Origin: SEAL01 sp032153715
Lineage (GTDB): Bacteria > Patescibacteriota > Saccharimonadia > Saccharimonadales > Saccharimonadaceae
Length of the DNA stretch: 64,000 nucleotides
NCBI GenBank assembly: GCA_032153715.1
Contig: JALDYR010000001.1
Location: forward strand, 248,001 to 312,000
Direction: 5' to 3'
In this document: positions 7,966-17,458 of the stretch, piece by piece
How the letters are laid out: the number at the start of each line of letters is the position of its first letter
Position numbering within the stretch: the stretch's first letter is position 1
Made by a program: the position numbers and the translations under genes
Notes under the pieces: generated by a model
The model's database searches: none
The model's input: only the letters and a program-made list of their open reading frames with translations
Told to the model about the DNA's origin: nothing

Positions 7966-9513
7966 TTATAAATACGGCGTAATTAACTTCGCTTTCACTT
8001 CGCCAATCGCCGCCACCAGCTCTTCGCGCGGTGCAGTCTTTACACCGCGCAGGCTGCCAAACGTCTTGATCAGCTTTTTGCGCGTCGCCGGGCCGATACC
8101 TGGAATTTCCTCAAGTGAACTCTCCGTCTGCTTTTGGCGCTTGAGGACCGTGTGATAGCTGACCGCAAAACGGTGCGACTCATCGCGAACGCGCTGGAAT
8201 AGCTTCACCGCATCAGTATGAGAATAGACTGCAGTACTGCCGCGTAAGTTGCGTGAATGCGACGAGGCGTTACGCTGCCCGGGATGAAGGTTAATGACAT
8301 AGTAGTCACCGGAAATCTCGATATAGACATCATCGACTGGATTTTGCAGCAGCTCCTTGATCTTTGTCGGGTCAATATTTGAGCGAGTTCTATGGACAAT
8401 GATCTCTTCTTCACGCTTGGCAATGCTGATAATCGGATATGCTACCTCACGCGACTCCATCGCTTTAATTGCCGCATCAAGCTGCCCCTTACCACCATCA
8501 ATCAACAGCAGATCTGGCGCGCCCCAACTTTTCAAATTCTTTGGACTCAGGCGGCGCGTCAGCGTCTCGTTCATATTATATGTATCGTTGTTCTGCTCGA
8601 TCTTTGTCTTGAATTTGCGATACTGCGCCCGGTCGCTGACGCCATTTGTAAACACCACCATACTCGCTACGACGTTTGTACCGCCCATATGGCTGATATC
8701 GTAGCCTTCGATCCGCACCGGCAACTTCTTTAATCCGAGCAAATTAGCTAGATCGCTCAATGCTTTGTCTTTGCTAATATCCAAGAATTCCCGGTCACCA
8801 AACATAATGCGTCGCTGCAGTTCACCGAGATCGCGGAGCTTATTGCGAAGTGCTGCTGCTGTTTCAAAATCGTGCGATCCAGCCGCCGTCTTCATATCAC
8901 GCTCGATTTCATTAGTTAATGTCTTGCGGCCACCCTCAAAGTAGCGAATCAACTTGCGCAGTGTCGCTTTGTACTCCTCACTCGTTGTGCCCGGCTTCGG
9001 ACTGAGGCCAATATGTGAATCGAGGTCTGGGCGAGCGCCATTTTTCGGTGGCTTGGTATAGTGCGGGAAAATCTTTCGCAGATACCGTAGCGCTTTTTTA
9101 ATTGCCGCGCCGTTATAATACGGACCGTAATAATCCGCCCCATCATCTGCCGGATTGCGTGTAAAGCACACACATGGCCACTCACTCTTCATGTCGATGC
9201 GAATAAAGGTCTGCGATTTGTCGTCGCGTAGCAAAATATTATAGCGCGGCATATAGCGTTTGACCATTTCTGATTCCAAAAACAGCGCGTCAATCTCACT
9301 CTCGGTTTCTGTCCAATCAGTGTCATGAATTTCCGCAACTAACGCCCGTGTCTTAACGTCCATATCGCGACTAGACTGAAAATACTGGCGAACACGATTT
9401 TTCAGCACCGCTGCCTTACCGACATAAATAATCTCGCCACTTTCAGACTTATGAAAATACACCCCGGGATTTCGTGGTAACGTTTTGAGTTTTGCTTCGA
9501 GCGCTTTATTCAT
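7966..9513 (-). CDS. uvrC: Excinuclease ABC subunit C
   Basis: Dual-incision endonuclease of nucleotide excision repair, working with UvrA and UvrB. Domains in order: GIY-YIG nuclease (GVYFHKSESGEIIYVGKA, residues 18-36), UVR motif around residue 200, RNase H-like C nuclease (GYDISHMGGTNVVASMVVF; LLLIDGGKGQLDAA), and a terminal helix-hairpin-helix (EIPGIGPATRKKL). At 515 aa it is shorter than the roughly 600 aa of E. coli. A TATAAT box at 9521-9526 ends 7 nt before the ATG with no ribosome site, suggesting a leaderless mRNA. uvrA is at 23050-25866. Confidence 0.97.
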   Translation of the reverse strand: MNKALEAKLKTLPRNPGVYFHKSESGEIIYVGKAAVLKNRVRQYFQSSRDMDVKTRALVAEIHDTDWTETESEIDALFLESEMVKRYMPRYNILLRDDKSQTFIRIDMKSEWPCVCFTRNPADDGADYYGPYYNGAAIKKALRYLRKIFPHYTKPPKNGARPDLDSHIGLSPKPGTTSEEYKATLRKLIRYFEGGRKTLTNEIERDMKTAAGSHDFETAAALRNKLRDLGELQRRIMFGDREFLDISKDKALSDLANLLGLKKLPVRIEGYDISHMGGTNVVASMVVFTNGVSDRAQYRKFKTKIEQNNDTYNMNETLTRRLSPKNLKSWGAPDLLLIDGGKGQLDAAIKAMESREVAYPIISIAKREEEIIVHRTRSNIDPTKIKELLQNPVDDVYIEISGDYYVINLHPGQRNASSHSRNLRGSTAVYSHTDAVKLFQRVRDESHRFAVSYHTVLKRQKQTESSLEEIPGIGPATRKKLIKTFGSLRGVKTAPREELVAAIGEVKAKLITPYL

Positions 9514-9534
9514 TACTTTTATTATAGCAACGTC

Positions 9535-10725
9535 CTACTCGCCCCGGGCAAGACCGTACTCGCGCGACGCATCATTGTGACTTTCAATAAACGGAATAAT
9601 CTGACGCTCAATCGTTGCGTTATAGGCGTCCGGCGACTGGTTTGGATTAGCGTGCCCCGTCCAATCCATCCTTGCAACAAGTAACGATCCGTCGACACCA
9701 CCCACTTCATCGATCATAATTCGCTGCGCCAAGTCGACATCAACAACCTGATCATTTATCGCGTTGCGTGGCCGCATATAAATAATGGCAGGTGCATTCT
9801 GATCGTCTTCATGAACGGTTAACTTTTCCAAGTTATCAATCGCGCTACTCGAGACAATCACCTTGAACTGTGACTCAATGAGTCCATTACTCGCGACGTT
9901 ATCATTAAAAATCTTTTCCGTCCCCACTTCGACAAGTGCATGGTAAAGGCCCGCCGGATCGATAGTTGGATGCCATGACTCACCGCGTTTAATATACTGG
10001 TCATCCCGAGCTACCATCTCCACGATCGCACGCATCGTCCTGCTTTCGCGCGCTCCCGGAAGTCCTCCTATCAAGGGTATGTCCCCCATCCACCGGAGCA
10101 TATCCTCGCCACGGTCACGCTCTTCCGGCCTCACCGCATCCAGCGTCAATGGCGTACAATCCAAAATAACGGCCGCTACCTTTTCTTTAGGTAGATGCGA
10201 GGCCACCTCGATCGCCACCACGCCGCCCATACTGTGTCCCGACAAAATAATCTCGTTAATACCATCGACGCTCGCCTTATGCTCAATCATGTCAGCAATC
10301 ACCTTCGTGTCGATACCGCTGTTGTCGTATTCAACAGCCAGCACTCGCCCCAGTCCGGCATATGCCTCGAGCGACGTAGCTGTTTCAGACGCATCCAAAT
10401 TACCAAGTCCTACAAGATCAATGACCGCGACATCCGCATTCGCTTCATCATCCGCCTGATAAATTTCGTGAATCATCGGCTGTGTCCGCGCTAGCCTTTC
10501 ACGTTCCGGCGCAACGTCATGCGTCCAATACTGGCTAAAACCCGTCGCCCCAACTGCGCCAGCTATCGTGAGCGCACCCAATATTCGTCGTCCTCCACTC
10601 CATCTATGCCATACACGAGTCTCGTGCACGCGCGATTGTCGCGTCCGGCTATCATAGTCATTAACAGCGACAGGCGGACATCTCATCACGTCTATCGCCA
10701 TCGGCTCGAAAGGCTGCTTCTCCAT
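9535..10725 (-). CDS. Alpha/beta-hydrolase, membrane-anchored
   Basis: Probable serine esterase or lipase-like hydrolase. The nucleophile elbow GHSMGG is at residues 163-168, preceded by a strand (NEIILS). A hydrophobic segment at residues 48-65 after a basic N-terminal region suggests a signal anchor with the catalytic domain outside. The length (396 aa) and the strand pattern fit the fold. Substrate unknown. TATAAT at 10735-10740 ends 9 nt before the ATG, another leaderless candidate, divergent from the gene at 10773. Confidence 0.8.
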   Translation of the reverse strand: MEKQPFEPMAIDVMRCPPVAVNDYDSRTRQSRVHETRVWHRWSGGRRILGALTIAGAVGATGFSQYWTHDVAPERERLARTQPMIHEIYQADDEANADVAVIDLVGLGNLDASETATSLEAYAGLGRVLAVEYDNSGIDTKVIADMIEHKASVDGINEIILSGHSMGGVVAIEVASHLPKEKVAAVILDCTPLTLDAVRPEERDRGEDMLRWMGDIPLIGGLPGARESRTMRAIVEMVARDDQYIKRGESWHPTIDPAGLYHALVEVGTEKIFNDNVASNGLIESQFKVIVSSSAIDNLEKLTVHEDDQNAPAIIYMRPRNAINDQVVDVDLAQRIMIDEVGGVDGSLLVARMDWTGHANPNQSPDAYNATIERQIIPFIESHNDASREYGLARGE

Positions 10726-10772
10726 GTGTCAACCATTATACGCGTGGTGCTTTTATTTGGTATACTAAAAAG

Positions 10773-11531
10773 ATGATGTTACAACAATTACGCCTATTTC
10801 GCATATTCATTATCGCCGTAGCCGTCTCTGTTGCGGTGGTAGCGGTCAAATATATTCTTCACTTATTTAACCTCGAGCCAATCGAACAAAGTTCGCTCCA
10901 TAACAGCGTGTCATCTGGTGTCTTTTTTGTCGTTGGTTTTATCTTGTCGGCCACGATTGCCGACTACAAAGAGAGTGAAAAAATTCCCTCTGAGTTTGCC
11001 GCCAATACTGAAAATCTTTACGAAGATGCTCGCAGCATTCACGAATCATATCCAGACTTTGACCTGGACGGATTACGCGAACAACTGCGCACTATCCTAT
11101 CGTCGTTCAGCACTGATGTTCGCAATAAGTCACACGCAACTCGCGAACATATTCACGGCCTCAATCCATATTTTACTGCAATGGAAAAAGCTGGCGTTCC
11201 CGCTAACTTTATCGTGAAATTAAAACAGCAGCAATCAGCCATGCTGCGTAATGTGCTGCGCGTTAACTACATTCAGCGCATCACTTTCATTCCGTCTGCA
11301 ACGATTCTTGCCCGCTCGATTGTTGCACTACTAGTCGTTATGCTGCTCCTGACCAATGTCGAACCATTCTACGGCAGCCTCGCCATTGTTGGCCTCATTA
11401 CCTTTATTTTGACCTACATGCTTATACTCATTAAAGTCATCAGTACACCATTCCACGCTGAGGGAAAAACGCGTGATGATGTCAGTCTATTCCTGCTCTC
11501 ATCAACTAAGCGCTACCTTGGCAAGCGCTAG
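10773..11531 (+). CDS. Membrane protein, bestrophin-like DUF4239 type
   Basis: A 252-aa protein with two hydrophobic segments at the N-terminus (residues about 7-25 and 46-64), a soluble alpha-helical middle and two more segments near residues 180-230. The stretch FFVVGFILSATIADYKESEKIP resembles the bestrophin-like DUF4239 family, a putative ion-channel group; I recognise this from memory, so the assignment is tentative. A TATACT box (10761-10766) ends 6 nt before the ATG with no ribosome site. The next gene follows after 3 nt. Confidence 0.7.
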   Translation: MMLQQLRLFRIFIIAVAVSVAVVAVKYILHLFNLEPIEQSSLHNSVSSGVFFVVGFILSATIADYKESEKIPSEFAANTENLYEDARSIHESYPDFDLDGLREQLRTILSSFSTDVRNKSHATREHIHGLNPYFTAMEKAGVPANFIVKLKQQQSAMLRNVLRVNYIQRITFIPSATILARSIVALLVVMLLLTNVEPFYGSLAIVGLITFILTYMLILIKVISTPFHAEGKTRDDVSLFLLSSTKRYLGKR

Positions 11532-11534
11532 CCT

Positions 11535-11963
11535 GTGCTTGGCTTTAATCACACACTCGCCGGCTGTATCGTTGCCGTTATTACGCCCGCACCGCTCGTG
11601 CCGGCCGTCGCATTTGCTTCTCACTTCTTGCTCGACATGACACCGCACTTTGGCCGTAGCAAGCGAGTCTACCCGTATACGAAAGAATTCAAATTACTAC
11701 TCATCGGCGACGCAGTACTATGCATAGCTAGTCTACTCTTTGCTATCTTCTTATTTCCAGACAAATGGCTCATTCTAGGTATCGGCGCCTTTTTCTCAAC
11801 GCTACCTGATTTCTTGTGGCTATTGAATGGCAAAGCGAAGTGGCTCAAGGGATTCTTGAAGTTTGCCGAAAAGATCCAGTGGGGCGAGCGCCCATACGGC
11901 TGGATCTTTGACGCTTGCTACGGCGTGCTGTTTGTTATTATTCTACTGCAACTTGCAAACTAA
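11535..11963 (+). CDS. Small membrane protein, possibly DUF457/YdjM-like
   Basis: A 142-aa protein starting at a GTG 3 nt after the previous stop, so probably coupled to it. It has about four hydrophobic segments. The pattern NHTLAG, then SHFLLDMTPHFG, then TLPDFLWL places His and Asp residues at membrane borders, as in the YdjM/DUF457 family of putative membrane hydrolases. That relation is suggestive rather than certain. Its stop codon overlaps the stop of the convergent VIT1-family gene. Confidence 0.7.
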   Translation: MLGFNHTLAGCIVAVITPAPLVPAVAFASHFLLDMTPHFGRSKRVYPYTKEFKLLLIGDAVLCIASLLFAIFLFPDKWLILGIGAFFSTLPDFLWLLNGKAKWLKGFLKFAEKIQWGERPYGWIFDACYGVLFVIILLQLAN

Positions 11964-12697
11964 GCGATCGCAACACCAAAGAGATGGCCGACACCGTAGG
12001 TGACAGCTGCCGAGAAAACAATAATCAAGAACTGGCGAATTGCACCGTATGCTACAGACTTGCCACTCGAGCGAGCTGTGTATGCGCCCACAAACAGTCC
12101 GGCAAGCCCCGTTAAAACAATCGACAGGATGATACCAAAAAGACCACTCACAAAGAACCACGGCGCAATCGGCACAAGGGCACCAACGGTAAATAGCAAG
12201 AATGACGAACCAGCCGCATGCCACGGTGAGCCGAGCTCGTCTTCATTAATGCCAATCACTTGTGCTGAATATAGCGAATTAAATTTCTTGTCATCCTGCA
12301 TAATGTCGTGCGCCGCTGCCTTTGCTGTATCTTCGTGAAGGCCGTGCTCGACAAGGTTGTCTGCCAAATTATTTGCAAGTAACTGCTGATCTTTCTTGAA
12401 AGCAGCACGAAGATCGCTTAAGACACCCTCAAACAACTCAACCTGCGCTTTAACCGAGATCCACTCACCGGCGGCCATTGAAATCGCTCCAGCAAGGAGC
12501 CCGGCAAATCCAGCCGTCAGCACCGTCTTTGGATCCGCTCCAGCCGCTGCGACACCAACGATAATACATAGCGTGCTCACTAGGCCGTCATTCACACCAA
12601 GTACGGCAGCACGAGCACTACCTCGCTGCACCTGTGCGGCACGTTCCGCAAGTTTGTTACTAATTTCTGTTTTTTCTGTCGAAGTTGTCTCTGTCAT
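11960..12697 (-). CDS. VIT1/CCC1-family iron/manganese transporter
   Basis: Membrane transporter related to yeast CCC1 and plant VIT1, which move Fe2+ or Mn2+ out of the cytoplasm. Family signatures are visible: AAVLGVNDGLVSTLCIIVGV (residues about 30-49) and GAISMAAGEWISVKAQVE. The hydrophilic helical region between the second and third membrane segments is the likely metal-binding domain. The 245 aa is typical. TATAAT at 12707-12712 lies 9 nt before the ATG. Converges with the + strand gene ending at 11963. Confidence 0.92.
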   Translation of the reverse strand: MTETTSTEKTEISNKLAERAAQVQRGSARAAVLGVNDGLVSTLCIIVGVAAAGADPKTVLTAGFAGLLAGAISMAAGEWISVKAQVELFEGVLSDLRAAFKKDQQLLANNLADNLVEHGLHEDTAKAAAHDIMQDDKKFNSLYSAQVIGINEDELGSPWHAAGSSFLLFTVGALVPIAPWFFVSGLFGIILSIVLTGLAGLFVGAYTARSSGKSVAYGAIRQFLIIVFSAAVTYGVGHLFGVAIA

Positions 12698-12735
12698 ATT
12701 CTACTAATTATAGCAGATCACCCCTGTTATGAACA

Positions 12736-13278
12736 CTATGAATTTTGCATTAAGTATAGTAACTTCGTTGCAGTATTGTAGTTGCGAATTGTCATTTGCT
12801 GATAAATCGGCATACTCGCAAGCTTACCGCTACGCGACCGGCTAAACGAAGCAGTCAGAATTGACTGATATAGCGCACCCTCACCAGCTACAACCAGCTC
12901 GATATCTGACTTCAACACGCCGATTGATTCAAGGGCGTCATTCGCATCAACGTCGGTCCTTAGAAATAGTAAATTGTGTTTCCACTCCGGACTTTCTCCC
13001 CATGATTTGGGAGCCTCTCGAATAACCTTTTCAAGCTGTGACTGCGACATCACGACAACCGGTATCGTCAAGTGAAACATATCAGTAATCGCTTGCTCAA
13101 TCCGACGTGTAATTGTCACGACATCCGACTCGTCAGTCTCAAACAAAATATTTCCGCTTTGGATATATGTCCGCACATTATAAAAGCCTGCATCATCAAT
13201 ACAGGCTTTCAATTCACTCATCTTAATCAGATTATTGCCACCAACATTGATCCCGCGAAGTAAGGCAACATACTGCAT
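12736..13278 (-). CDS. DUF1697 family protein
   Basis: A cytosolic 180-aa protein with the DUF1697 start MQYVALLRGINVGGNN, the segment YIQSGNILFE, and the C-terminal R.YNTATKL motif. The family is widespread in bacteria and has no established function. The next gene upstream on this strand ends 8 nt away, so they probably share a transcript. Confidence 0.9.
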   Translation of the reverse strand: MQYVALLRGINVGGNNLIKMSELKACIDDAGFYNVRTYIQSGNILFETDESDVVTITRRIEQAITDMFHLTIPVVVMSQSQLEKVIREAPKSWGESPEWKHNLLFLRTDVDANDALESIGVLKSDIELVVAGEGALYQSILTASFSRSRSGKLASMPIYQQMTIRNYNTATKLLYLMQNS

Positions 13279-13286
13279 AGAGCAAC

Positions 13287-13958
13287 CTAATTCTTGATTT
13301 CGACACCAGCCATAATGACATCGCCAGTAATATAGAGGGTCGGCGCATTCGGAGTTGCATCCTGATCAGTTTTGTTTTCTACGCCGCCAAGTATGGCTGA
13401 GGTCTGGTTTTTAATAACAACATTACGCGGCACGACAATTTCAATACCACCCCAAAACCCAAACACTTCAATCGTCGCCTCTTTCTTGATCGTTGCCTTG
13501 CGAAGATCAATTTTTATACCACCCATGATTGCCGTTGCCTTACCGCCTTTATAGTCGTCTGACATATTGCGCTGATCACTGCCACCCATAACTGCCGTTG
13601 CGTCATCGCGCTCCGCGCTGCTTGTATGTTTACTGGCGGCTGAGCGATTTAGAATCACCGACACACCAACGAATATGATGACCGCTGGCCAAAAGAACTG
13701 CCATGGACTAACCGTGACAACATCGAGCTCTCGCAGCTGCAAGACAACGCCAACGCCAACAACAAAAATTGCCCATAGGTAGCTTTTTGCGTCATTAATA
13801 AAAATCAAAACACCAGCAACGATAACAGCAAGCGGCCACCAGTCCTGAATAAGTTCACGTGCATTCAGTAATTCTAAATTGCTGAGCAAAAGAAGGGCAC
13901 CGGCAGTAATAATAGCGAGTCCTGTGATAAATCGTGTCGTGTAGGCTTTCATGTCCAC
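13287..13958 (-). CDS. LiaF-like membrane protein
   Basis: A 223-aa protein with four N-terminal hydrophobic segments (within residues 8-105), a polar linker, and a C-terminal beta-rich domain with repeated GG..I patterns (AIMGGIKIDLRKATIKK, FGFWGGIEIVVP, SAILGGVENK). This layout matches the LiaI/LiaF-like family; in Firmicutes LiaF restrains a cell-envelope stress kinase. No LiaRS pair is in the window, so the role here is unknown. Confidence 0.85.
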   Translation of the reverse strand: MDMKAYTTRFITGLAIITAGALLLLSNLELLNARELIQDWWPLAVIVAGVLIFINDAKSYLWAIFVVGVGVVLQLRELDVVTVSPWQFFWPAVIIFVGVSVILNRSAASKHTSSAERDDATAVMGGSDQRNMSDDYKGGKATAIMGGIKIDLRKATIKKEATIEVFGFWGGIEIVVPRNVVIKNQTSAILGGVENKTDQDATPNAPTLYITGDVIMAGVEIKN

Positions 13959-13991
13959 ATCATACTACACGATCACATTGAGCGTCGAGGC

Positions 13992-14240
13992 TTACAGCGC
14001 AATGCTACGCAGTAAACCAACGCCCGCGATCACCACCCACACCAAATTCAGCACAAGCGTTTGCTTGACTCGCTTTTCGATCGAAACGATAATCACGCCA
14101 ATCGCGCCAGTCAAATTAAGTAGCTGATAGGACATGGATGTACCGTCAAAAATGCCCAAACTCACGCACATATACGCACCCAAAATGGCCGCAATGCCAT
14201 ACCATCCTGCTATTTCTGAAAATAATCGTTTTTGAGTCAT
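13992..14240 (-). CDS. Small membrane protein, CBU_0592-like
   Basis: An 82-aa protein with three hydrophobic segments, including GWYGIAAILGAYMCVSLG and LLNLTGAIGVIIVSI, resembling the CBU_0592 domain family of unknown function. It overlaps the preceding gene by 4 bp (ATGA), so the two are translationally coupled. Confidence 0.75.
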   Translation of the reverse strand: MTQKRLFSEIAGWYGIAAILGAYMCVSLGIFDGTSMSYQLLNLTGAIGVIIVSIEKRVKQTLVLNLVWVVIAGVGLLRSIAL

Positions 14241-14671
14241 TTTACTATTTCCTTTAGCTGTTTTTCTATCTGTTTTGCATTGTCAACCTGAATCACAATA
14301 GTGTCAAATGTTGACTGGTTATTTTGGACTAAATTGAGTGTTAAAATGTCATTTTCGGGCCCATCATAGCTCGCAAAAATATGCTCGCCACGTGTCCGAA
14401 ATCTTCCCGCTCGTGCGCCACTAAGTGGATTTGAATAGCCCATGCGCGGAGCAAAAATTGAGATCTCTTTGACCGGACCAACCACCACATTCCGAATGTC
14501 CGCGTATGGAATTTCAACACCACCATAAAGCGCCGCAACTTTACTTAACCCGCCAAGATGAATCGACACGCCCGCTTCGTTTAACGCAACCTGACGAGTC
14601 GGTTGATAAATTTTCTGTCGTACACGCGCCTGACGTGTTCGTAAATCGGTAATTATTTGTCGTGCGTTCAT
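14237..14671 (-). CDS. Conserved hypothetical protein, possible PH-like domain
   Basis: A soluble 144-aa protein. Residues 40-75 (GLSKVAALYGGVEIPYADIR) and the alternating strands after it suggest a bacterial pleckstrin-homology-like barrel, with a C-terminal helix (NAKQIEKQLKEIV). No catalytic motif is visible. Follows trhO on the same strand by 9 nt and is coupled to the small membrane protein downstream. Confidence 0.7.
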   Translation of the reverse strand: MNARQIITDLRTRQARVRQKIYQPTRQVALNEAGVSIHLGGLSKVAALYGGVEIPYADIRNVVVGPVKEISIFAPRMGYSNPLSGARAGRFRTRGEHIFASYDGPENDILTLNLVQNNQSTFDTIVIQVDNAKQIEKQLKEIVK

Positions 14672-14680
14672 TTTAGTGCG

Positions 14681-15577
14681 CTAGGCAGCTGCCATTGCTT
14701 TGTCGCGACATGCATCGGTGTGGAATAGAAGATCTGGATTTTGCTTGCAATGCAGACAAATCAATACCAAATCATTACAATTCGCCCACGCACAGTTTTC
14801 GTAGTTATTTGTTTGACCACCGCAGTGCGAGCATTCACCGATCACTTTTGGCTTGTCACTAAAATCAACTGTCATGCGATCATCAAAGACACGCAGACTA
14901 CCTTCCCACAGACCATCATCACCGTACGCTTCGCCGTACTTCACAATACCGCCATCAATTTGATAGACCTCTTGAAAGCCTCGGTTCTTCATCAGGCTCG
15001 AAAGGATTTCGCAGCGAATACCACCCGTGCAGTAGGTGACGATCGGCTTGTCTTTTAGATCGTCATACTTGCCACTTTCAAGCTCTTTAATAAAATCACG
15101 ACTCGTGTGCGTATCAGGTACGACTGCATTCTTGAATTTACCGATCGCCGCCTCATGGGCATTGCGTCCGTCGAAGAACACTACGTCGTTGCCACGCTCC
15201 TCTACCAGCTTGTGAATCTGGTTCGGCTTTAGGTGCTTGCCACCGCCAACCACACCGTTCTCGTCTACGCGCAGCTCGTCCGCTGCGTCAAACGCAACAA
15301 TCTCGCTCTTCACCTTCACGCTCATACGAGGAAAATCTTCGCGACCGCCGTCGCTCCATTTAAACACCGTCCCCTTAAAGCCCGGGAACTCCTTGGTAGC
15401 TTTGATGTATTTCTTCAAATCTTCCATCTCGCCACCGACCGTACCATTAAGTCCATGTGGCGAAATAAGGATTCGCCCAGTCAAGTTCAAACTATCCGTC
15501 AAAGTTTTTTGCCACAGCTTCATCGTCTGCGGATCTTTAATCGGCGTAAATTTGTAATAGAGTAATATTTTTTGCAT
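14681..15577 (-). CDS. trhO: tRNA uridine(34) hydroxylase TrhO (rhodanese family)
   Basis: Oxygen-dependent enzyme that hydroxylates uridine 34 of certain tRNAs. It has an N-terminal acylphosphatase-like domain (LISPHGLNGTVGGE), a rhodanese domain with the active-site loop YCTGGIRCE near residue 189, and a C-terminal Cys-rich region (CSHCGG, CLHCKQNP). The start is set at the ATG at 15577; an adjacent TTG at 15580 is possible. TATAAT (15586-15591) ends 8 nt before it with no ribosome site. Length 298 aa. Confidence 0.92.
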   Translation of the reverse strand: MQKILLYYKFTPIKDPQTMKLWQKTLTDSLNLTGRILISPHGLNGTVGGEMEDLKKYIKATKEFPGFKGTVFKWSDGGREDFPRMSVKVKSEIVAFDAADELRVDENGVVGGGKHLKPNQIHKLVEERGNDVVFFDGRNAHEAAIGKFKNAVVPDTHTSRDFIKELESGKYDDLKDKPIVTYCTGGIRCEILSSLMKNRGFQEVYQIDGGIVKYGEAYGDDGLWEGSLRVFDDRMTVDFSDKPKVIGECSHCGGQTNNYENCAWANCNDLVLICLHCKQNPDLLFHTDACRDKAMAAA

Positions 15578-15713
15578 CAATACATATTATACTATATAAT
15601 TATTTTTACTATGATTACTCTTTCGTAATCCTCTACTCGTGCACGTTTGGACGGCCAAACCAATAACGACACACTTTTTATCCAACAAACAATACACCCC
15701 GAAAGGATGCTCC

Positions 15714-17456
15714 ATGAATAAAAAAACACTCGGCCTTTATTGGCAGCAAATTCGCCACCACAAACCAAGCTTCTTTACGATGCTTTTACTCATACCAGCT
15801 GGTGTCCTGTTGATCGACACGCTTTTGCCATATTTCCTCAGCCTAGCGATTGGCGAAATCGCGAACAAAAGCACGGCAACAATCCAGCATTACCTGTGGA
15901 TCGCAGGAGGCATTGGCATGCTCGGAGCACTGGCAAACTTTATTGGTTTTCGTTCAATGGTACACCATGAAAGCAAGGTGACGGAGCGCCTCCGCAAAGA
16001 GACCTTCAAAAGTCTGATCAACAAGGACCTCGCCTTCTTTAATAATCAAAAGATTGGCGCAATGACCAGTCGTTACATTGACTTCGTCCGTGCCGAAGTT
16101 CACCTGCAAGATCTCTTTATTATTCGCACGCTCGGGTTCGTTTTGTCCGTCGGAAGCGGCATCATTATTCTCGCGTTCCAATCGCTTACTGCAGCGGGCA
16201 TTATTTTACTGCTCATCACTCTTCTTGGATTACAGATCCGCTGGAGTACTAAAAAGCGCGCGCCTTACCGCAAAGAGCGAAAAGCGCTGATCGGTGAGAT
16301 TCACGGGGCTGTTGCTGATTCACTCACTAATAGTCTGATTGTTAAAACCTTTGGCAATGAAAAGCAAGAAATCAAAGTATTGAATAAACTTGCCAAGCGT
16401 TTCACGAAAGTTTATAACCAAGACTTTAAATTCATTTCTGCCGAAGGCTCAGCTCGCGTCGCTCTCATGGTCGTCGTACAGATCGTTGCAATTGTCGTGA
16501 TTGCGCAAATGACGATCGCTGGTAGCGTCACACTAGCAACAGCAATCTTCATGCTCGCCTACCTTCAGCGAATTGGCTCGCAACTGTTTGTACTAGGCGA
16601 CATCATCAACGGCTATGATCAGAACTTTTTAGACGCCTCACCCATGACTGAAATGCTGCTTCAGAAAAATGTCGTCATTGATCATCCTCAGGCGAAAGAG
16701 CTGTCGATCAGCAAATCTACTATTACGCTTGATAATGTCTCGTACCGATACGAAGACAGTGCCACTGATGTCATCGACAACATATCACTCAGTATCCCCG
16801 CCGGCCAAAAAGTAGGCCTTGTCGGTCATAGCGGCGCCGGAAAAACCACCATTACTCACCTATTGCTACGCTTTGCCGATATCACCGGTGGCTCAATTAT
16901 GATTGATGGCCACGAACTGCGCGACGTCACCCAGGAATCGCTACGCAAAAACATTGCCTACGTCCCGCAGGAACCGCTCCTTTTTCATCGCAGCCTGCGC
17001 GAGAACATCGCCTACGGCAAAGATGACGCCACCGACGACGACATTCGTCGTGCTGCCAAAAAAGCTAACGCCCTGGAATTCATCGACAAGCTACCAAACG
17101 GTCTCGACACGACCGTTGGCGAGCGTGGCGTGAAACTGTCAGGTGGACAGCGTCAGCGCATCGCCATTGCTCGTGCCATCCTCAAAGACGCGCCGATCCT
17201 CGTGCTCGACGAAGCCACTAGCGCCCTTGATAGCGAAAGCGAGAAACTGATTCAAAATGCCCTTGAAAAACTCATGAAAGGCCGTACAAGTATTGTGATT
17301 GCCCACCGCCTGTCGACAATCGCCAAGCTAGATCGCATCATTGTTATGGGTGACGGTAAAATTACAGAAGACGGCAATCACGCTGATCTCCTCGCTCAAA
17401 AAGGGACGTACGCCAAACTTTGGTCGCATCAAAGCGGCGGCTTTATCGAAGAGTAG
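15714..17456 (+). CDS. ABC transporter, fused permease and ATPase
   Basis: Half-transporter of the exporter type: six-helix membrane domain (residues about 20-310) followed by an ATPase domain. Visible are Walker A GHSGAGKTT near residue 370, signature LSGGQRQR near 475, Walker B ILVLDEATSALDSES near 495, and the H-loop AHRLSTI. I start at the ATG at 15714 (MNKKTLGLYW) because GAAAGGAT precedes it by 7 nt; an upstream in-frame ATG at 15639 lacks this. Product 580 aa. A homodimer is likely as no partner is adjacent. Substrate unknown. Confidence 0.92.
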   Translation: MNKKTLGLYWQQIRHHKPSFFTMLLLIPAGVLLIDTLLPYFLSLAIGEIANKSTATIQHYLWIAGGIGMLGALANFIGFRSMVHHESKVTERLRKETFKSLINKDLAFFNNQKIGAMTSRYIDFVRAEVHLQDLFIIRTLGFVLSVGSGIIILAFQSLTAAGIILLLITLLGLQIRWSTKKRAPYRKERKALIGEIHGAVADSLTNSLIVKTFGNEKQEIKVLNKLAKRFTKVYNQDFKFISAEGSARVALMVVVQIVAIVVIAQMTIAGSVTLATAIFMLAYLQRIGSQLFVLGDIINGYDQNFLDASPMTEMLLQKNVVIDHPQAKELSISKSTITLDNVSYRYEDSATDVIDNISLSIPAGQKVGLVGHSGAGKTTITHLLLRFADITGGSIMIDGHELRDVTQESLRKNIAYVPQEPLLFHRSLRENIAYGKDDATDDDIRRAAKKANALEFIDKLPNGLDTTVGERGVKLSGGQRQRIAIARAILKDAPILVLDEATSALDSESEKLIQNALEKLMKGRTSIVIAHRLSTIAKLDRIIVMGDGKITEDGNHADLLAQKGTYAKLWSHQSGGFIEE

Positions 17457-17458
17457 CC

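Noticed and set aside
15639..15713. N-terminal extension of the ABC transporter from the ATG at 15639
   Set aside because: GAAAGGAT sits just before the ATG at 15714 and the extra 25 residues do not resemble an exporter N-terminus.
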